The notes below the pieces were generated by a model. That model did no database searches, had not been told where the DNA came from, and saw only the letters and a list, made by a program, of their open reading frames with translations. From Corallococcus carmarthensis (lineage in GTDB: Bacteria; Myxococcota; Myxococcia; Myxococcales; Myxococcaceae), in the NCBI RefSeq assembly GCF_003611695.1, contig NZ_RAWE01000024.1, positions 1 to 64,000 of the forward strand: DNA of 64,000 bases, given 5' to 3'. A program made the translations under genes and the position numbers. The first letter of the stretch is position 1. Every line of letters begins with the position of its first letter. Below, piece by piece: positions 43,049-51,578 of this stretch.

Positions 43049-43669
43049 ATGCCGCGAGCCATCTACGTCATCCACGCCTCTCCGGGGCGCACGCGCCTGC
43101 GGCTGCCGTGGTTGCGGCACGACGCGAAGCAGGCCACGTCCCTGGCGGACGGGCTGATGCGGGTGGAGGGCATGCACGAGGTCCAGGTGCGGCCCTACAC
43201 CGGCAGCGTGCTGTGCATCCACGCCCCCCAGGACCTGGGCGTCGAGGGCGTGCTGGAGGAGGTGCGCCGGCGCACCGGCGTGGACGAGGTCTTGCGCCCC
43301 GGCGAGGAGCCCGCCGAGGAGGAGGGGGCGCTGCTGCGGGCCCTTTCGGAGGGCAGCGGCGTGGCGCGCGCGGCCAGTCAGTTCTTCAAGGGCGTCAACC
43401 TGGACCTGCTGCGTGCCACCGAGGGGCGCATGGACCTGGGCGCGCTGGCGGCCCTGGGCTTCGCGGTGGCGGGCGCGGCGGAGGTGGCCGTGACAGGCAG
43501 GATGTCCCGCCCGCCGTGGTTCAACCTGGCCTGGTGGGCCTTCCGCACCTTCGCCACCCTGGAGGATGTGGCCATCCGGAACACCGCCCCCCCGGTGCGC
43601 AACAACGGAGGCAACGCCGCGGTCCCGCCCGGCCCGGGCGCCGCCAGGACGCCCGGGCACGACGCATGA
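43049..43669 (+). CDS. HMA2-domain protein
   Basis: 206 residues from ATG 43049 (AGGGAG upstream; GTG 43043 would add two). Residues about 5-70 form an HMA2-type fold: AIYVIHASPGRTRLRLPWLRH, VEGMHEVQVRPYTGSVLCIH. It has the typical strand order but no CxxC metal site. A second part (about 115-190) includes helices (FKGVNLDLLRATEGRMDLGALAALGFAVAGA) with hydrophobic character, and an Asn/Pro-rich tail. It lies 9 bp after the small protein gene and shares an operon with the pump. The likely role is partner or regulator of the ATPase. Confidence 0.75.
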   Translation: MPRAIYVIHASPGRTRLRLPWLRHDAKQATSLADGLMRVEGMHEVQVRPYTGSVLCIHAPQDLGVEGVLEEVRRRTGVDEVLRPGEEPAEEEGALLRALSEGSGVARAASQFFKGVNLDLLRATEGRMDLGALAALGFAVAGAAEVAVTGRMSRPPWFNLAWWAFRTFATLEDVAIRNTAPPVRNNGGNAAVPPGPGAARTPGHDA

Positions 43670-43723
43670 CTTGAACCCCCCGGACCGCTGGGGGACGGCT
43701 CCTGGCGACGCGCTGGGCCGGCT

Positions 43724-45232
43724 TCAGTCCGGCCAGTTGCCTTCGAGAGGATGGGGGCCGCCGGTGAAGGCGCGCACCAGGTGGGTGCCGCCGACGAAGG
43801 CGCCCGCCCACGAGCCTCCCCTGCCGCCGAAGGACTCCTCGCGGTCACCGCGCGAGCGCAGTGCGTTGATGCCGACCTTGAAGGCGTGGAGCCGCGAGGC
43901 GATGCGCTGGGCGAGCTCGGGGTCGTCCGTCGCCACCGAGGCCACGAGCGCGCCGTTGGAGACGTTGGCCTCCCGCACCAGCTCCTTCTCGGAGTCCACC
44001 GACACCAGGACATCGACGGGACCGAAGGGCTCGCGCAGGTAGAGCTCACTGTCGCGCGGGACGCCGAAGAGCAGGACGGGCGGCAGGTACGCGCCCCGCT
44101 CCTGTCGCGAGGTGAAGGCGTCTTCCGCCAGCTCGCCCTGATGCAGCACCGCCGTGCCCAGCGCTTGCGCTTCGGCGATGAGGGTTCGGAGCTCCTCCGC
44201 CTTGCTGGGGGAGATGAGCGGCCCGAAGTCCACGTGCGCGCCCAGGACCGGATTGCCCACGCGCAGCGCCGACACGGTGTCGACGTACGTCCGGACGAAC
44301 CGCGGGACGAGCGACTTTTCGACGACCCACCGGGTGTAGGCCGTGCAGCGTTGCTTGCCGAAGTCGAAGCCCGCTCGAATCTGTTTCGCGAGCGCGTCCC
44401 AATCCGTGAAGTGCGTGATGGCGTAGGCGTTCACGCCCTCCATCTCCAGCGCGTAGCGCTTGTCCGTTTCGCGCAGGCGGCGGTGGACCTCCGCGCCGTT
44501 GGCGCGGCCGCCAATGAAGGCGACACCCGCGATGCGCGGGTGGCCCACGAGCGCCTCGGAGAGGTCCCTGCCGCGCCCGCCGACGAGCGAGACGGGAAGG
44601 CCCGCACGGCGCAGCAGGGCGAAGGCGAGCGTGAGTGAGACACCGCCGCCCTGGGTCGGAATCTTCGAGATGACCGAGTTGCCCGAGAGCGCCTGCACGA
44701 GCACGTTGAGCAGCAGCACGGAGAAGGGATAGTTCCAGGAGGCGATGTTCGACACGAGGCCGAGCGGCTTCCGGCCGTCGAGCATCGGGCCCATCCGTTC
44801 CAGGTACCATGCGATGCCCGCGAGACACCGGTCCACGTCGTTGGAGGCCGTGGGCAGCGTCTTGCCGATGTCCCACGCCAGGATCCGCACGAGCAGGTCC
44901 CGGTGCGCGTGAAGCAGCACCACCGCCTCCACGACGGCTCGGGCGCGGTCCTCGAGCGGACGGGCCGCCCAGGGTGCGAACTCCGCCGCTGCCTGCTCGA
45001 CGCCCGCGGCCACCTGGGCGGCACCGAGCAGCGGCAGCTCCGCGATGACGCTGCCGTCGATGGGTGAGCTGGCATTGAACCAGGCAGGCGGCTGGATCCA
45101 CCTTCCTGCGATGGGTGAGAGCAGCCGCCCCTGGGCGTCGAAGGCTTCCGGGATGGCCCGCCGGGCTTCGGCCAGCAGGCGTCGGCTGTCCAGGTGAAGC
45201 AGGGGTTCGCCAACGGCTTCGGTATTCAGCAC
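43724..45232 (-). CDS. Aldehyde dehydrogenase family enzyme
   Basis: 502 residues, the normal ALDH length. The catalytic residues line up: Asn167 in IASWNYPF, Glu263 in LEMEGVNAY, and Cys296 in GKQRCTAYTRW. NAD(P)-binding and tail motifs follow (YLREPFGPVDVLVSVDSEKELVREAN, NALRSRGDREESFGGRGGS). It oxidises aldehydes to acids in the cytoplasm. It has no partner on its strand nearby. A diverged inverted repeat, GCATGA-N11-TCATGC (45299-45321), 67 bp upstream, may be its operator. The specific substrate is not predictable. Confidence 0.92.
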   Translation of the reverse strand: MLNTEAVGEPLLHLDSRRLLAEARRAIPEAFDAQGRLLSPIAGRWIQPPAWFNASSPIDGSVIAELPLLGAAQVAAGVEQAAAEFAPWAARPLEDRARAVVEAVVLLHAHRDLLVRILAWDIGKTLPTASNDVDRCLAGIAWYLERMGPMLDGRKPLGLVSNIASWNYPFSVLLLNVLVQALSGNSVISKIPTQGGGVSLTLAFALLRRAGLPVSLVGGRGRDLSEALVGHPRIAGVAFIGGRANGAEVHRRLRETDKRYALEMEGVNAYAITHFTDWDALAKQIRAGFDFGKQRCTAYTRWVVEKSLVPRFVRTYVDTVSALRVGNPVLGAHVDFGPLISPSKAEELRTLIAEAQALGTAVLHQGELAEDAFTSRQERGAYLPPVLLFGVPRDSELYLREPFGPVDVLVSVDSEKELVREANVSNGALVASVATDDPELAQRIASRLHAFKVGINALRSRGDREESFGGRGGSWAGAFVGGTHLVRAFTGGPHPLEGNWPD

Positions 45233-45411
45233 GGGTGTCCCTCCTCGCGCAGTGGATGCGCTCCGAATCAGTTGAAACCCGGCTCATGACGAGCCGCGGC
45301 ATGAACGCAATATCGTCATGCGCGTTCCATCTGTCTGGAGAGGCAGGCAGGGGGTCGCGCGCTCCGAGGGTTCGGACACGCGTCGTGAAGAGCAACGGCA
45401 GGCAGGCGCCT

Positions 45412-45446
45412 GGGGCGGGCGGGAGCCGAACGCCCCCGCCCGCCCC
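45412..45446 (-). terminator. Long GC hairpin after the tyrosine-rich lipoprotein gene
   Basis: GGGGCGGGCGG pairs with CCGCCCGCCCC (11 bp, perfect) around a 13-nt loop. It starts 16 bp past the stop codon of the minus-strand lipoprotein gene at 45462. No T-tract is present; the stem is very stable. Confidence 0.65.
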
Positions 45447-45461
45447 TGCGGCGCCCGGAGC

Positions 45462-46295
45462 TCAGCAGTCCAGTGAATACGACTGGGTGTTGCCGTTCGG
45501 CCCGGTGACAGTGATGTTGTTGGATCCGTTGAACGACGAGGAGAACGTCCCGTCGCTCGTCTGCGTCGTCACCGACCCCGCCGAGGGGCACTGGTTGGCG
45601 CAGCGCTGGTAGCCCGAGACGGACGTCGTCGAGGTGAGGCCGTTGCGCGTGCCCGTCGACTGACTGTCCAGGGTGAAGCACCCGCTGCCCGCCACCCACG
45701 TGAGCGTGCTCTGGGACGATCTCGTGTCGAAGCGATCCGGCGAGAAGCTGTTGGAGGTGATGGTCACCTGGCGCTGGTTCCCGTTGGGAGGGGCGCCGGC
45801 GATCTGCATGGAGAGGTTGAATGGCGCTCCGTTGATGGTGAGGTTGGAGGAGGTGGCATTGATGGAGAGCTGCCCCTGGTTGTCCGCGAGCACCAGCTGC
45901 ACGTTGCCGGAGATCTGCTGGATCACGACCGGCGCCGCGCAGTTGTTGAAGGTGTAGTTCACCGTCGCGCCCGACGCGGTGGCGGTGGCGCACCCGGCGG
46001 GTGTGAAGGTGGATGAGGCGTTCGCCGCGAGCTGTGCGGCCGCCGCGTTCACGTCGACGGGGGCCTGAGGCTGCCCGCTGCCGGTGGACTGAGGCAGCAC
46101 CCTGCCAATGCTGTAATACCAATAGCTGTAGACCGGATCGACCCAGGCGTAGCTCCACGCCGCGTCGTACGACCCGTAGTACGGATCGTAATAGGCGGAG
46201 TCGTAGTAGTACGGGTCGTAGTAGGCGTCATCGTCCTCGCAGCCAGTGATTGCGAGCAGCGACAAGAACCCCAGCGCCCATTTCATCTTCTTCAT
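45462..46295 (-). CDS. Lipoprotein with tyrosine-rich linker and beta-rich body
   Basis: 277 residues from MKKMKWALG, with a GGGGGC site upstream; the longer open frame lacks support. The lipobox is ITG-C (Cys19). The mature N-terminus is unusually Tyr/Asp-rich (YYDPYYYDSAYYDPYYGSYD, about 24-45), then an Ala/Pro linker and a Ser/Thr/Asn-rich beta domain with Cys pairs (AGCATA, NNCAAP, SGCFTL, RCANQC, SLDC). It is probably an outer-surface protein. No family is recognised. Confidence 0.7.
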   Translation of the reverse strand: MKKMKWALGFLSLLAITGCEDDDAYYDPYYYDSAYYDPYYGSYDAAWSYAWVDPVYSYWYYSIGRVLPQSTGSGQPQAPVDVNAAAAQLAANASSTFTPAGCATATASGATVNYTFNNCAAPVVIQQISGNVQLVLADNQGQLSINATSSNLTINGAPFNLSMQIAGAPPNGNQRQVTITSNSFSPDRFDTRSSQSTLTWVAGSGCFTLDSQSTGTRNGLTSTTSVSGYQRCANQCPSAGSVTTQTSDGTFSSSFNGSNNITVTGPNGNTQSYSLDC

Positions 46296-46517
46296 CTTGC
46301 CCCCATCCTGTTTGTCTTCTGACCGCGTGCTCACCGAACGGTGGGCGTGCAGGGCCGACCGATGCACCCGAGTCCTCTCGGGCGGGTCGGAACCGGGACG
46401 AAGGTGGAAACAGGGAGCCAGCGTAAGAATTGGCCCAAGGACCAGCCCGAGTGCGGGCTGGCGGTCATTGGCGTCACGTGCCGCGGATCCCGAGAAGCGG
46501 GGCGTGGGAAGGGAACG

Positions 46518-47429
46518 TCAGTCCCCGGGGGTCCTCAGCCCGAGAGGCGGTGGCGCGTGCAACCGCAGGCGTTCCCCCGACAGCGGGTGGGTGAAGGCGA
46601 GCGTCTCCGCGTGGAGCAGGTAGCCACCGTCTCCAGGCAGGCCGGGCGAGTGCTCGCGTGGCAGCCCCCCCGCGGCGAACAGCGGGTCTCCGGCGAGCGG
46701 GTGGCCGATGAACGCCAGGTGGATGCGGATCTGCTCGGGACGCCCCGTGTGGATGTGCACTTCGAAGAGCGTGTGGCCGGCACGCCGCTCCAGCACCCGG
46801 GCGCTGCTGCTCGACGCCTTGCCCTGGGGGTTCGCCCCGTGCACGGTGCCCAGCAGGGGATGGGGCACCAGCCCGATGGGCGCACGGATGTCGTAGTGAT
46901 CCTGCGCCGCCAGCCCATCCGAGAGCGCGCGGTAGCGCTTCTCCACGTCGCCCTCGCGCCAGTCGCGCGAGAGGCGCGCGGCCGCCTCGCGCGTGCGGGA
47001 GAAGAGCACGAGCCCCGAGGTCGCCCGCCCCAGGCGGTGCAGCGCCGAGGCCTCCGGCCAGCGCTTCCTCACGAACGAGAGCAGCGTGTTCTTGAGGAAG
47101 CCGCCCGAGGGAATCGTCGGCAACCCGCTCGGCTTGATGACCGCGAGAAGCATCTCGTCCTCGAGCACCAGCTCGAAGCTGTCCGGCGTCTCCCCCTCCT
47201 GCCAGGGCGGGCGGTGCCAGCAGAGCACCTGGCGGGCGCGCAGCACTTCGTCGCCGGTCGCGGTGACGCCATCCAGCTGGACCTCACCGCGCAGGAAGCG
47301 GGCGCGCCACTCCGCTTCGGAGGAGTGGCGGTACGTGTCCGTCAGGTAGGCAAGCGCACTGCGCCCGGCGCCGGCTTCAATCTGCTCGCGGTACACGTAG
47401 CCGTCATTCAGGCCGGAATTGGACGTCAC
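46518..47429 (-). CDS. RluA-family pseudouridine synthase with catalytic-Asp substitution
   Basis: 303 residues. An N-terminal ~70 residues look S4-like, followed by the RluA core: [51 protein letters not shown], and the tail [24 protein letters not shown]. The canonical motif is HRLD with a catalytic aspartate; here position 134 is Gly (HRLGRATSG). Either the nucleophile has moved to another residue or the enzyme is a variant. Some plastid and bacterial homologues with Gly here are known to me only from memory. It is cytoplasmic and apparently alone in its operon. Confidence 0.8.
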   Translation of the reverse strand: MTSNSGLNDGYVYREQIEAGAGRSALAYLTDTYRHSSEAEWRARFLRGEVQLDGVTATGDEVLRARQVLCWHRPPWQEGETPDSFELVLEDEMLLAVIKPSGLPTIPSGGFLKNTLLSFVRKRWPEASALHRLGRATSGLVLFSRTREAAARLSRDWREGDVEKRYRALSDGLAAQDHYDIRAPIGLVPHPLLGTVHGANPQGKASSSSARVLERRAGHTLFEVHIHTGRPEQIRIHLAFIGHPLAGDPLFAAGGLPREHSPGLPGDGGYLLHAETLAFTHPLSGERLRLHAPPPLGLRTPGD

Positions 47430-47520
47430 CCGTCCATCCTATCGCGGGCCTCCGCCAGAAGCCGCCGTGACGGACACCCGCGGGCAGGCAGGCGTCCGGG
47501 GACCGCGAGCAGGGGAAGGC

Positions 47521-48339
47521 TCAGCCTTCCACGGGACGGGTGAGGCCCAGGGTGTCCGCGTAGCTGTGCAGCCCGCGAATGTGATTGCCACCATCGACGG
47601 CGAGCGTGTCGCCGGTGATCCACGACGCGAGGTCGCTGCAGAGGAACGACACCACCTTCGCCACGTCCTCCGGCTCGCCACACGGCTTTCCGAGCGGCGT
47701 GTGGGCGAGGAACTCCCGCCCCATGGCGCCCTTCATGAGGCCGGCCCCCTCGGCCAGGGGCGTGCGGATGGCTCCCGGGGCCACGACATTCACACGAATG
47801 CCGTACCGCCCCAGCTCCGAAGCCGCGACCTTCGAGAAGTTCGCGAGCCCCGCCTTGGAGGCGCAGTAGTGGGCGAGCCCGTCCGTCACGGCCGTCTGAT
47901 TCAACGAGGAGATGTTGACGATGGAGCCCGGCTGCTTCGCGGCGACGAGCGCCTTCGCGAGTGCCTGGGTGAACAGGAAGGGCCCCTTGAGGTTGATGGC
48001 CAGGATCTGGTCGAACTCCTCCGCCGGCAGCTCGAGGAGCGGGCGGAGGGTGGCCGACCCGGCGTTGTTCACCAGGATCCCCGGGAGGCCGAACTCACGC
48101 GTGGCCACCTCGATGGCCCGCGCCACGTCCTCCGCGCGGACCACGTCTCCCGCGAAGGGCACGGCCCGAGCGCGCCCCTCCATCACCCGGTTGAGCTCGC
48201 TGGCGGCCGCCTCCACCTTCTCCGGGGTCCGCCCGAAGAGGAGGACGTTGGCTCCGTCCCGCATGAGGCGCGCGGCGATTCCCAATCCAATGCCCTGCCC
48301 CGCTCCCGTCACGATGGCACTGCTCGATATCAGCTTCAT
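47521..48339 (-). CDS. SDR family NAD(P)-dependent oxidoreductase
   Basis: 272 residues from MKLISSS, chosen because CAGGAG lies 7 bp upstream. Classical SDR motifs are intact: cofactor loop T11GAGQGIG18, NNAG at 91-94, catalytic Ser144 or Ser145 in NISSLN, and Y158CASK162. The substrate loop and ending (ITGDTLAVDGGNHIRG) are typical of sugar or steroid dehydrogenase-like SDRs. NADP versus NAD preference is not clear by eye (GRTPEK after strand 2 suggests NADP). It is a single gene beside unrelated neighbours. Confidence 0.9.
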   Translation of the reverse strand: MKLISSSAIVTGAGQGIGLGIAARLMRDGANVLLFGRTPEKVEAAASELNRVMEGRARAVPFAGDVVRAEDVARAIEVATREFGLPGILVNNAGSATLRPLLELPAEEFDQILAINLKGPFLFTQALAKALVAAKQPGSIVNISSLNQTAVTDGLAHYCASKAGLANFSKVAASELGRYGIRVNVVAPGAIRTPLAEGAGLMKGAMGREFLAHTPLGKPCGEPEDVAKVVSFLCSDLASWITGDTLAVDGGNHIRGLHSYADTLGLTRPVEG

Positions 48340-48491
48340 GGTGGCTCCTGTGTATTTCACGGACGGTGTGATCCTACTTCAGGGAACCGTGGGCCCGCTC
48401 CACCCGTGCCTTCACGCCGTGCGCGAGTGCATTGCAGGGGCAATCCAGGGATGCTCCCGCACGTCCTGTCCCGGTGGGACGGCCGCAGGGG

Positions 48492-49049
48492 ATGGGTGCC
48501 GCGTTGAGTGAAGAGATCGTCTATCGCCATGCCATCGAGGGGCTGTTCCTGCGCTCCGTGGGGAAGCGCCTCACGCCGGAGCTCAAGGACCGGCTGCGCG
48601 CCATTGGCCTGGACCTGGACGTGAAGCTTCCGCACCACACGCCCCGCCGTGTCTTCGCGGAGGCGCTGGCCATCACCGCGCGATACCTCTATCCGGAGCT
48701 GGATGCACAGGAGGGCTACCGGCGGCTCGGGACGGGCATCATCACCGGGCTGGAGCACACGCTGCTGGGCAAGGCGCTCGTGTCGCTGTGGCCCATCTTC
48801 GGGCCTGACCGGGTCCTCTCCCGCATGCAGGAGAGCTTCGCCACGGTGAACAACTATCTGAAGACCGAGCTCATCACCCACGGCCGCGCGAACCACACCA
48901 TCCGGGTGAGCGAGTGCAACGGCAACCCGGGCTACCTGATGGGCATCATCGAAGCGGGGCTGACCCGGGCCGGCGCGAAGCACGTCCGCGTCGAACCCTT
49001 CAACTTCGACGGCCACGCCTGCGCCTACCGCGTGCGCTGGGACCCGTGA
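48492..49049 (+). CDS. DUF2378 (TIGR02265) family protein
   Basis: 185 residues from ATG 48492; a TTG at 48504 may be the real start since DUF2378 proteins usually begin close to the EIVYRHAIEGLFLR motif. The family pattern is clear: LTPELKDRLRAIGLDLDVKLPHHTPR, LYPELDAQEGYRRLGTGIITGLEHTLLGKA, and the C-terminal GNPGYLMGIIEAGLTRAGAKHVRV. This family of about 200 residues is expanded in myxobacteria and largely restricted to them. Its function is unknown. It is a good taxonomic marker for the window. Confidence 0.85.
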   Translation: MGAALSEEIVYRHAIEGLFLRSVGKRLTPELKDRLRAIGLDLDVKLPHHTPRRVFAEALAITARYLYPELDAQEGYRRLGTGIITGLEHTLLGKALVSLWPIFGPDRVLSRMQESFATVNNYLKTELITHGRANHTIRVSECNGNPGYLMGIIEAGLTRAGAKHVRVEPFNFDGHACAYRVRWDP

Positions 49050-49079
49050 GCGCGGGCTTCCTCATGGCAGACTGCGGCC

Positions 49080-49586
49080 ATGACACGCTCTTCTTCTTTC
49101 GCAGTCGTCGCGGCGCTGAGTCTGGTGTTGGTGTCCACGGCGTGCACGCCCGCTGATCATGCCCAGGACGAGCAGGACCTCCGCCAGCTGGTGAAGGCGC
49201 AGACCGAGGCCTGGAACGCCCACGACGCGACGGCCTGGACGCGGGACTTCGCGGACGACGCCGACTTCATCAACATCGTCGGCACGGTGTTCCAGGGTCG
49301 CGCGGAGATTGAAACGCGCCACGCCGCCATCTTCGCGAGCATCTTCAAGGCCAGCCACGCCGAAGTGACCGTGCGCAAGATCCGCTTCCCCAGCGAGGAC
49401 ACCGCCGTGGTGGACACGACGCACGAGGTCACCGGCCACACGGGCCTCCCACCGGGAGTGCAGAACACCGAGGAGGGGCTGCTCCGCACGCAGATGCGGT
49501 ATGTGCTCAAGCGCACCCAGAAGCAGTGGCGCATCGTCGCGGGCCAGAACACCGACGTGAAGCCGGTCCCCAAGCCCGTGCCCTAG
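49080..49586 (+). CDS. SgcJ/EcaC-type (SnoaL-like) lipoprotein
   Basis: 168 residues with a lipoprotein signal ending STA-C (Cys22). The mature part is an NTF2/SnoaL-like fold of the SgcJ/EcaC kind: LRQLVKAQTEAWNAHDATAWTRDFADDADFINIVGTVFQGRAEI, VDTTHEVTGHTG and MRYVLKRTQKQWRIVAGQNT. These proteins are found as small putative oxidoreductase or dehydratase helpers. The substrate is unknown. It lies 30 bp downstream of the DUF2378 gene. Confidence 0.85.
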   Translation: MTRSSSFAVVAALSLVLVSTACTPADHAQDEQDLRQLVKAQTEAWNAHDATAWTRDFADDADFINIVGTVFQGRAEIETRHAAIFASIFKASHAEVTVRKIRFPSEDTAVVDTTHEVTGHTGLPPGVQNTEEGLLRTQMRYVLKRTQKQWRIVAGQNTDVKPVPKPVP

Positions 49587-49717
49587 ATGATGTGGATGAG
49601 CGCGTGCCCCTCCCTGGCTCGTGAAAAGGCACGGCGCGTCACGCATGGGCCCTGGACAATTGCAGCCACCATTCAAGTGATTGCCATGCGTGCGGCGGAA
49701 CGCCACGCTTTCGCCGC

Positions 49718-50683
49718 ATGGGACACAAGCGGCTGATGCGGGTTGGCGTTGTCGGTGGTGGAGCCATGGGGTGCGGCATCGCGCTCGAGCTCGCCATCGC
49801 AGGCAGGCAGGTGGTGCTCTTCAACAGAAGCGCGGACAGCAGCGAGGCGGCGCGCGTGAAGCTGGAGCGCGATGCGGCGCTGCTGGTGGAAACGGGGTTG
49901 CTCGCCGCGGAGCGCTGCACCGCCGCGGTCGCGCGCATCCGGCGCACCACGGTGCTCGCCGAGGCCGCCGTGGACCAGGACCTGGTCATCGAGTCCATCC
50001 CCGAGGACCTGGCGCTCAAGCAGCAACTCTTCCGCGAGCTGGACCGGCTCGCATCGCCGGACACCCTGCTCGCCACCAACACCACCGCGCTGAGCGTGAC
50101 GGCCATTGCCCGCGACTGCGCGCGGCCCGAGCGCGTCCTCTCCGCGCACTACTACCTGCCCGCGCACCTCGTGCCGCTGGTGGACGTCATCCCCGGAGAG
50201 AAGACCTCGCCCGGCGCGGTGGAGACGGTGCGGCGATTCCTCGAGGAGCTGGGCAAGTCGCCCGTGGTGTTCGCACGGGACGTGCCGGGCTCGGTGGGAC
50301 CGCGCCTCCAGCAGGCGCTCATCGGCGAGGCCTTCCGGCTGGTTCAGGAGGGTGTGGCCACGCCGGAGATGGTGGACCGCGTCCTCACCCAGGGCATCGG
50401 GCGGCGCCTGGGCGCGTCCGGCGTCTTCGACCGGATGGACCTCGTGGGGCTGGACTTCATCACCGGTGTCCTGCGCGGCTCCGGACGTCCGGTGCCGCCG
50501 GTGCTCGAGAAGAAGGTGGACCAGGGCGAGCTGGGCCTGAAGACGGGCCAGGGCTTCTACCCGTGGACGCCGGACAGCGCCGCGGCCTTCGAGGAGCGCA
50601 TGGCCCGCCACCTCATCACCCAGTTGCGCGAGGACCGGGCCACGGGCCGCTTCCGCACGCCCACGCCGGAGTCCGGCGAATGA
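49718..50683 (+). CDS. 3-hydroxyacyl-CoA dehydrogenase family protein
   Basis: 321 residues. The N-terminal Rossmann domain has VGVVGGGAMGCGIALELA, then the NAD-binding acidic region VLFNRSADSS. The catalytic region has the active-site His in VLSAHYYLPAHLVPLVDVIPG, corresponding to HF/NP in family members. The C-terminal helical domain ends LGLKTGQGFYPW. It probably interconverts a 3-hydroxyacyl-CoA (or other hydroxy acid) and its 3-keto form. It is overlapped by the JAMM-like gene, so they act together or are co-regulated. It lies 0.9 kb upstream of the coupled operon. Confidence 0.88.
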   Translation: MGHKRLMRVGVVGGGAMGCGIALELAIAGRQVVLFNRSADSSEAARVKLERDAALLVETGLLAAERCTAAVARIRRTTVLAEAAVDQDLVIESIPEDLALKQQLFRELDRLASPDTLLATNTTALSVTAIARDCARPERVLSAHYYLPAHLVPLVDVIPGEKTSPGAVETVRRFLEELGKSPVVFARDVPGSVGPRLQQALIGEAFRLVQEGVATPEMVDRVLTQGIGRRLGASGVFDRMDLVGLDFITGVLRGSGRPVPPVLEKKVDQGELGLKTGQGFYPWTPDSAAAFEERMARHLITQLREDRATGRFRTPTPESGE

Positions 50684-51279
50684 GTTCCGACGTCGTGTTG
50701 ATGGATCCGGAGGCGCTGTCGGGCTTCCTCGCGGACGCCATCCGGGAGTACACGGCGTGCACGCCGGAGCTGCCGCCCCGAAGCTGGGCCGTGCTGCTGG
50801 GGCGCTTCACGGACGACGCGATGCACGTGGAGCGCGTGGGCTTCGCCGCCAACATCCGCGAGACGGATGACAGCGTGCTCCAGGAGTTCGACGCGACCAT
50901 CATCCCCCGCTTCGGCGCCTGCTATGCCAACGGGCGGCGCGGCTTCTGGTGTGAGCCCCACGAACTGCTGCGCATCACCACCGAGGCCGAGGCAGAAGGG
51001 CTGGAGGTGCTCGGCTCCATCCACCTGCACCCGGACTGGCATCGCATCGGCCCGCCCCACGAGCGCGGCCTGCGCGTCAGCCAGGAGCCCACGCCCATGG
51101 ACCGGCATCTGTTCCAGGGCAGCGGCTGGCCCCTCAACATGATCCTCTACCTGGAGCGGCGCGAGGGCAGGCTCTACCACTCGTTGGGAGCGTGGGCCCC
51201 ACCCTCCGACACAGAGCCCGACGCCAGCTGCCGCGCGCTCGCCATCCGCCTGCGCACCCCGGCAACGGTCGTTGAGTAG
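50680..51279 (+). CDS. JAMM/MPN-like protein lacking the usual glutamate
   Basis: 199 residues starting at an ATGA overlap with the dehydrogenase. The fold matches JAB1/MPN metallopeptidases: WAVLLGRF first strand, LGSIHLHPDWHRIGPP with H115 and H117 as metal ligands, and D141 in PTPMDRHL as the third. The PxExxG glutamate expected near WAVLLG is not seen (R or S instead), so peptidase activity is uncertain. MPN proteins remove modifiers or act as scaffolds; in some biosynthetic gene sets they process sulfur-carrier proteins. The partner is unknown. Confidence 0.6.
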   Translation: MSSDVVLMDPEALSGFLADAIREYTACTPELPPRSWAVLLGRFTDDAMHVERVGFAANIRETDDSVLQEFDATIIPRFGACYANGRRGFWCEPHELLRITTEAEAEGLEVLGSIHLHPDWHRIGPPHERGLRVSQEPTPMDRHLFQGSGWPLNMILYLERREGRLYHSLGAWAPPSDTEPDASCRALAIRLRTPATVVE

Positions 51280-51578
51280 ATCCATCCCTGGCGACCCTCT
51301 GGATGGCTTTGAACCTGCGACCCCGCCTGGCCGCGCGACCCGATGGCTTCGCGACCGCCTGGGTCGCGGTGCCTCCCGCAACCGGTGACGCCGCTTTCGC
51401 TTCCGGCGCGAGAGCAGGCTCCGACTTCTTGTCGCATGCGACACCGCGGAGGCGAGCAGGACGTATGAGATTGGGAAGGCTTTCCATGCGCACTCCGTGA
51501 CGAGTACGGCCGCGTCATCTTCGACGCGGGGTGCTGACGCTGGATGTCAGACCATCTCTGTAGAAGGTCATCCCGACG
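51280..51578. other. 299-bp intergenic region upstream of the coupled operon, with operator-like palindrome
   Basis: A perfect 14-bp palindrome, TGTCGCATGCGACA, lies at 51430-51443, about 136 bp before the ATP-binding protein start. The region also has AT-rich segments close to the start. No convincing coding frame is present. It probably carries the promoter of the six-gene operon. Confidence 0.5.
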
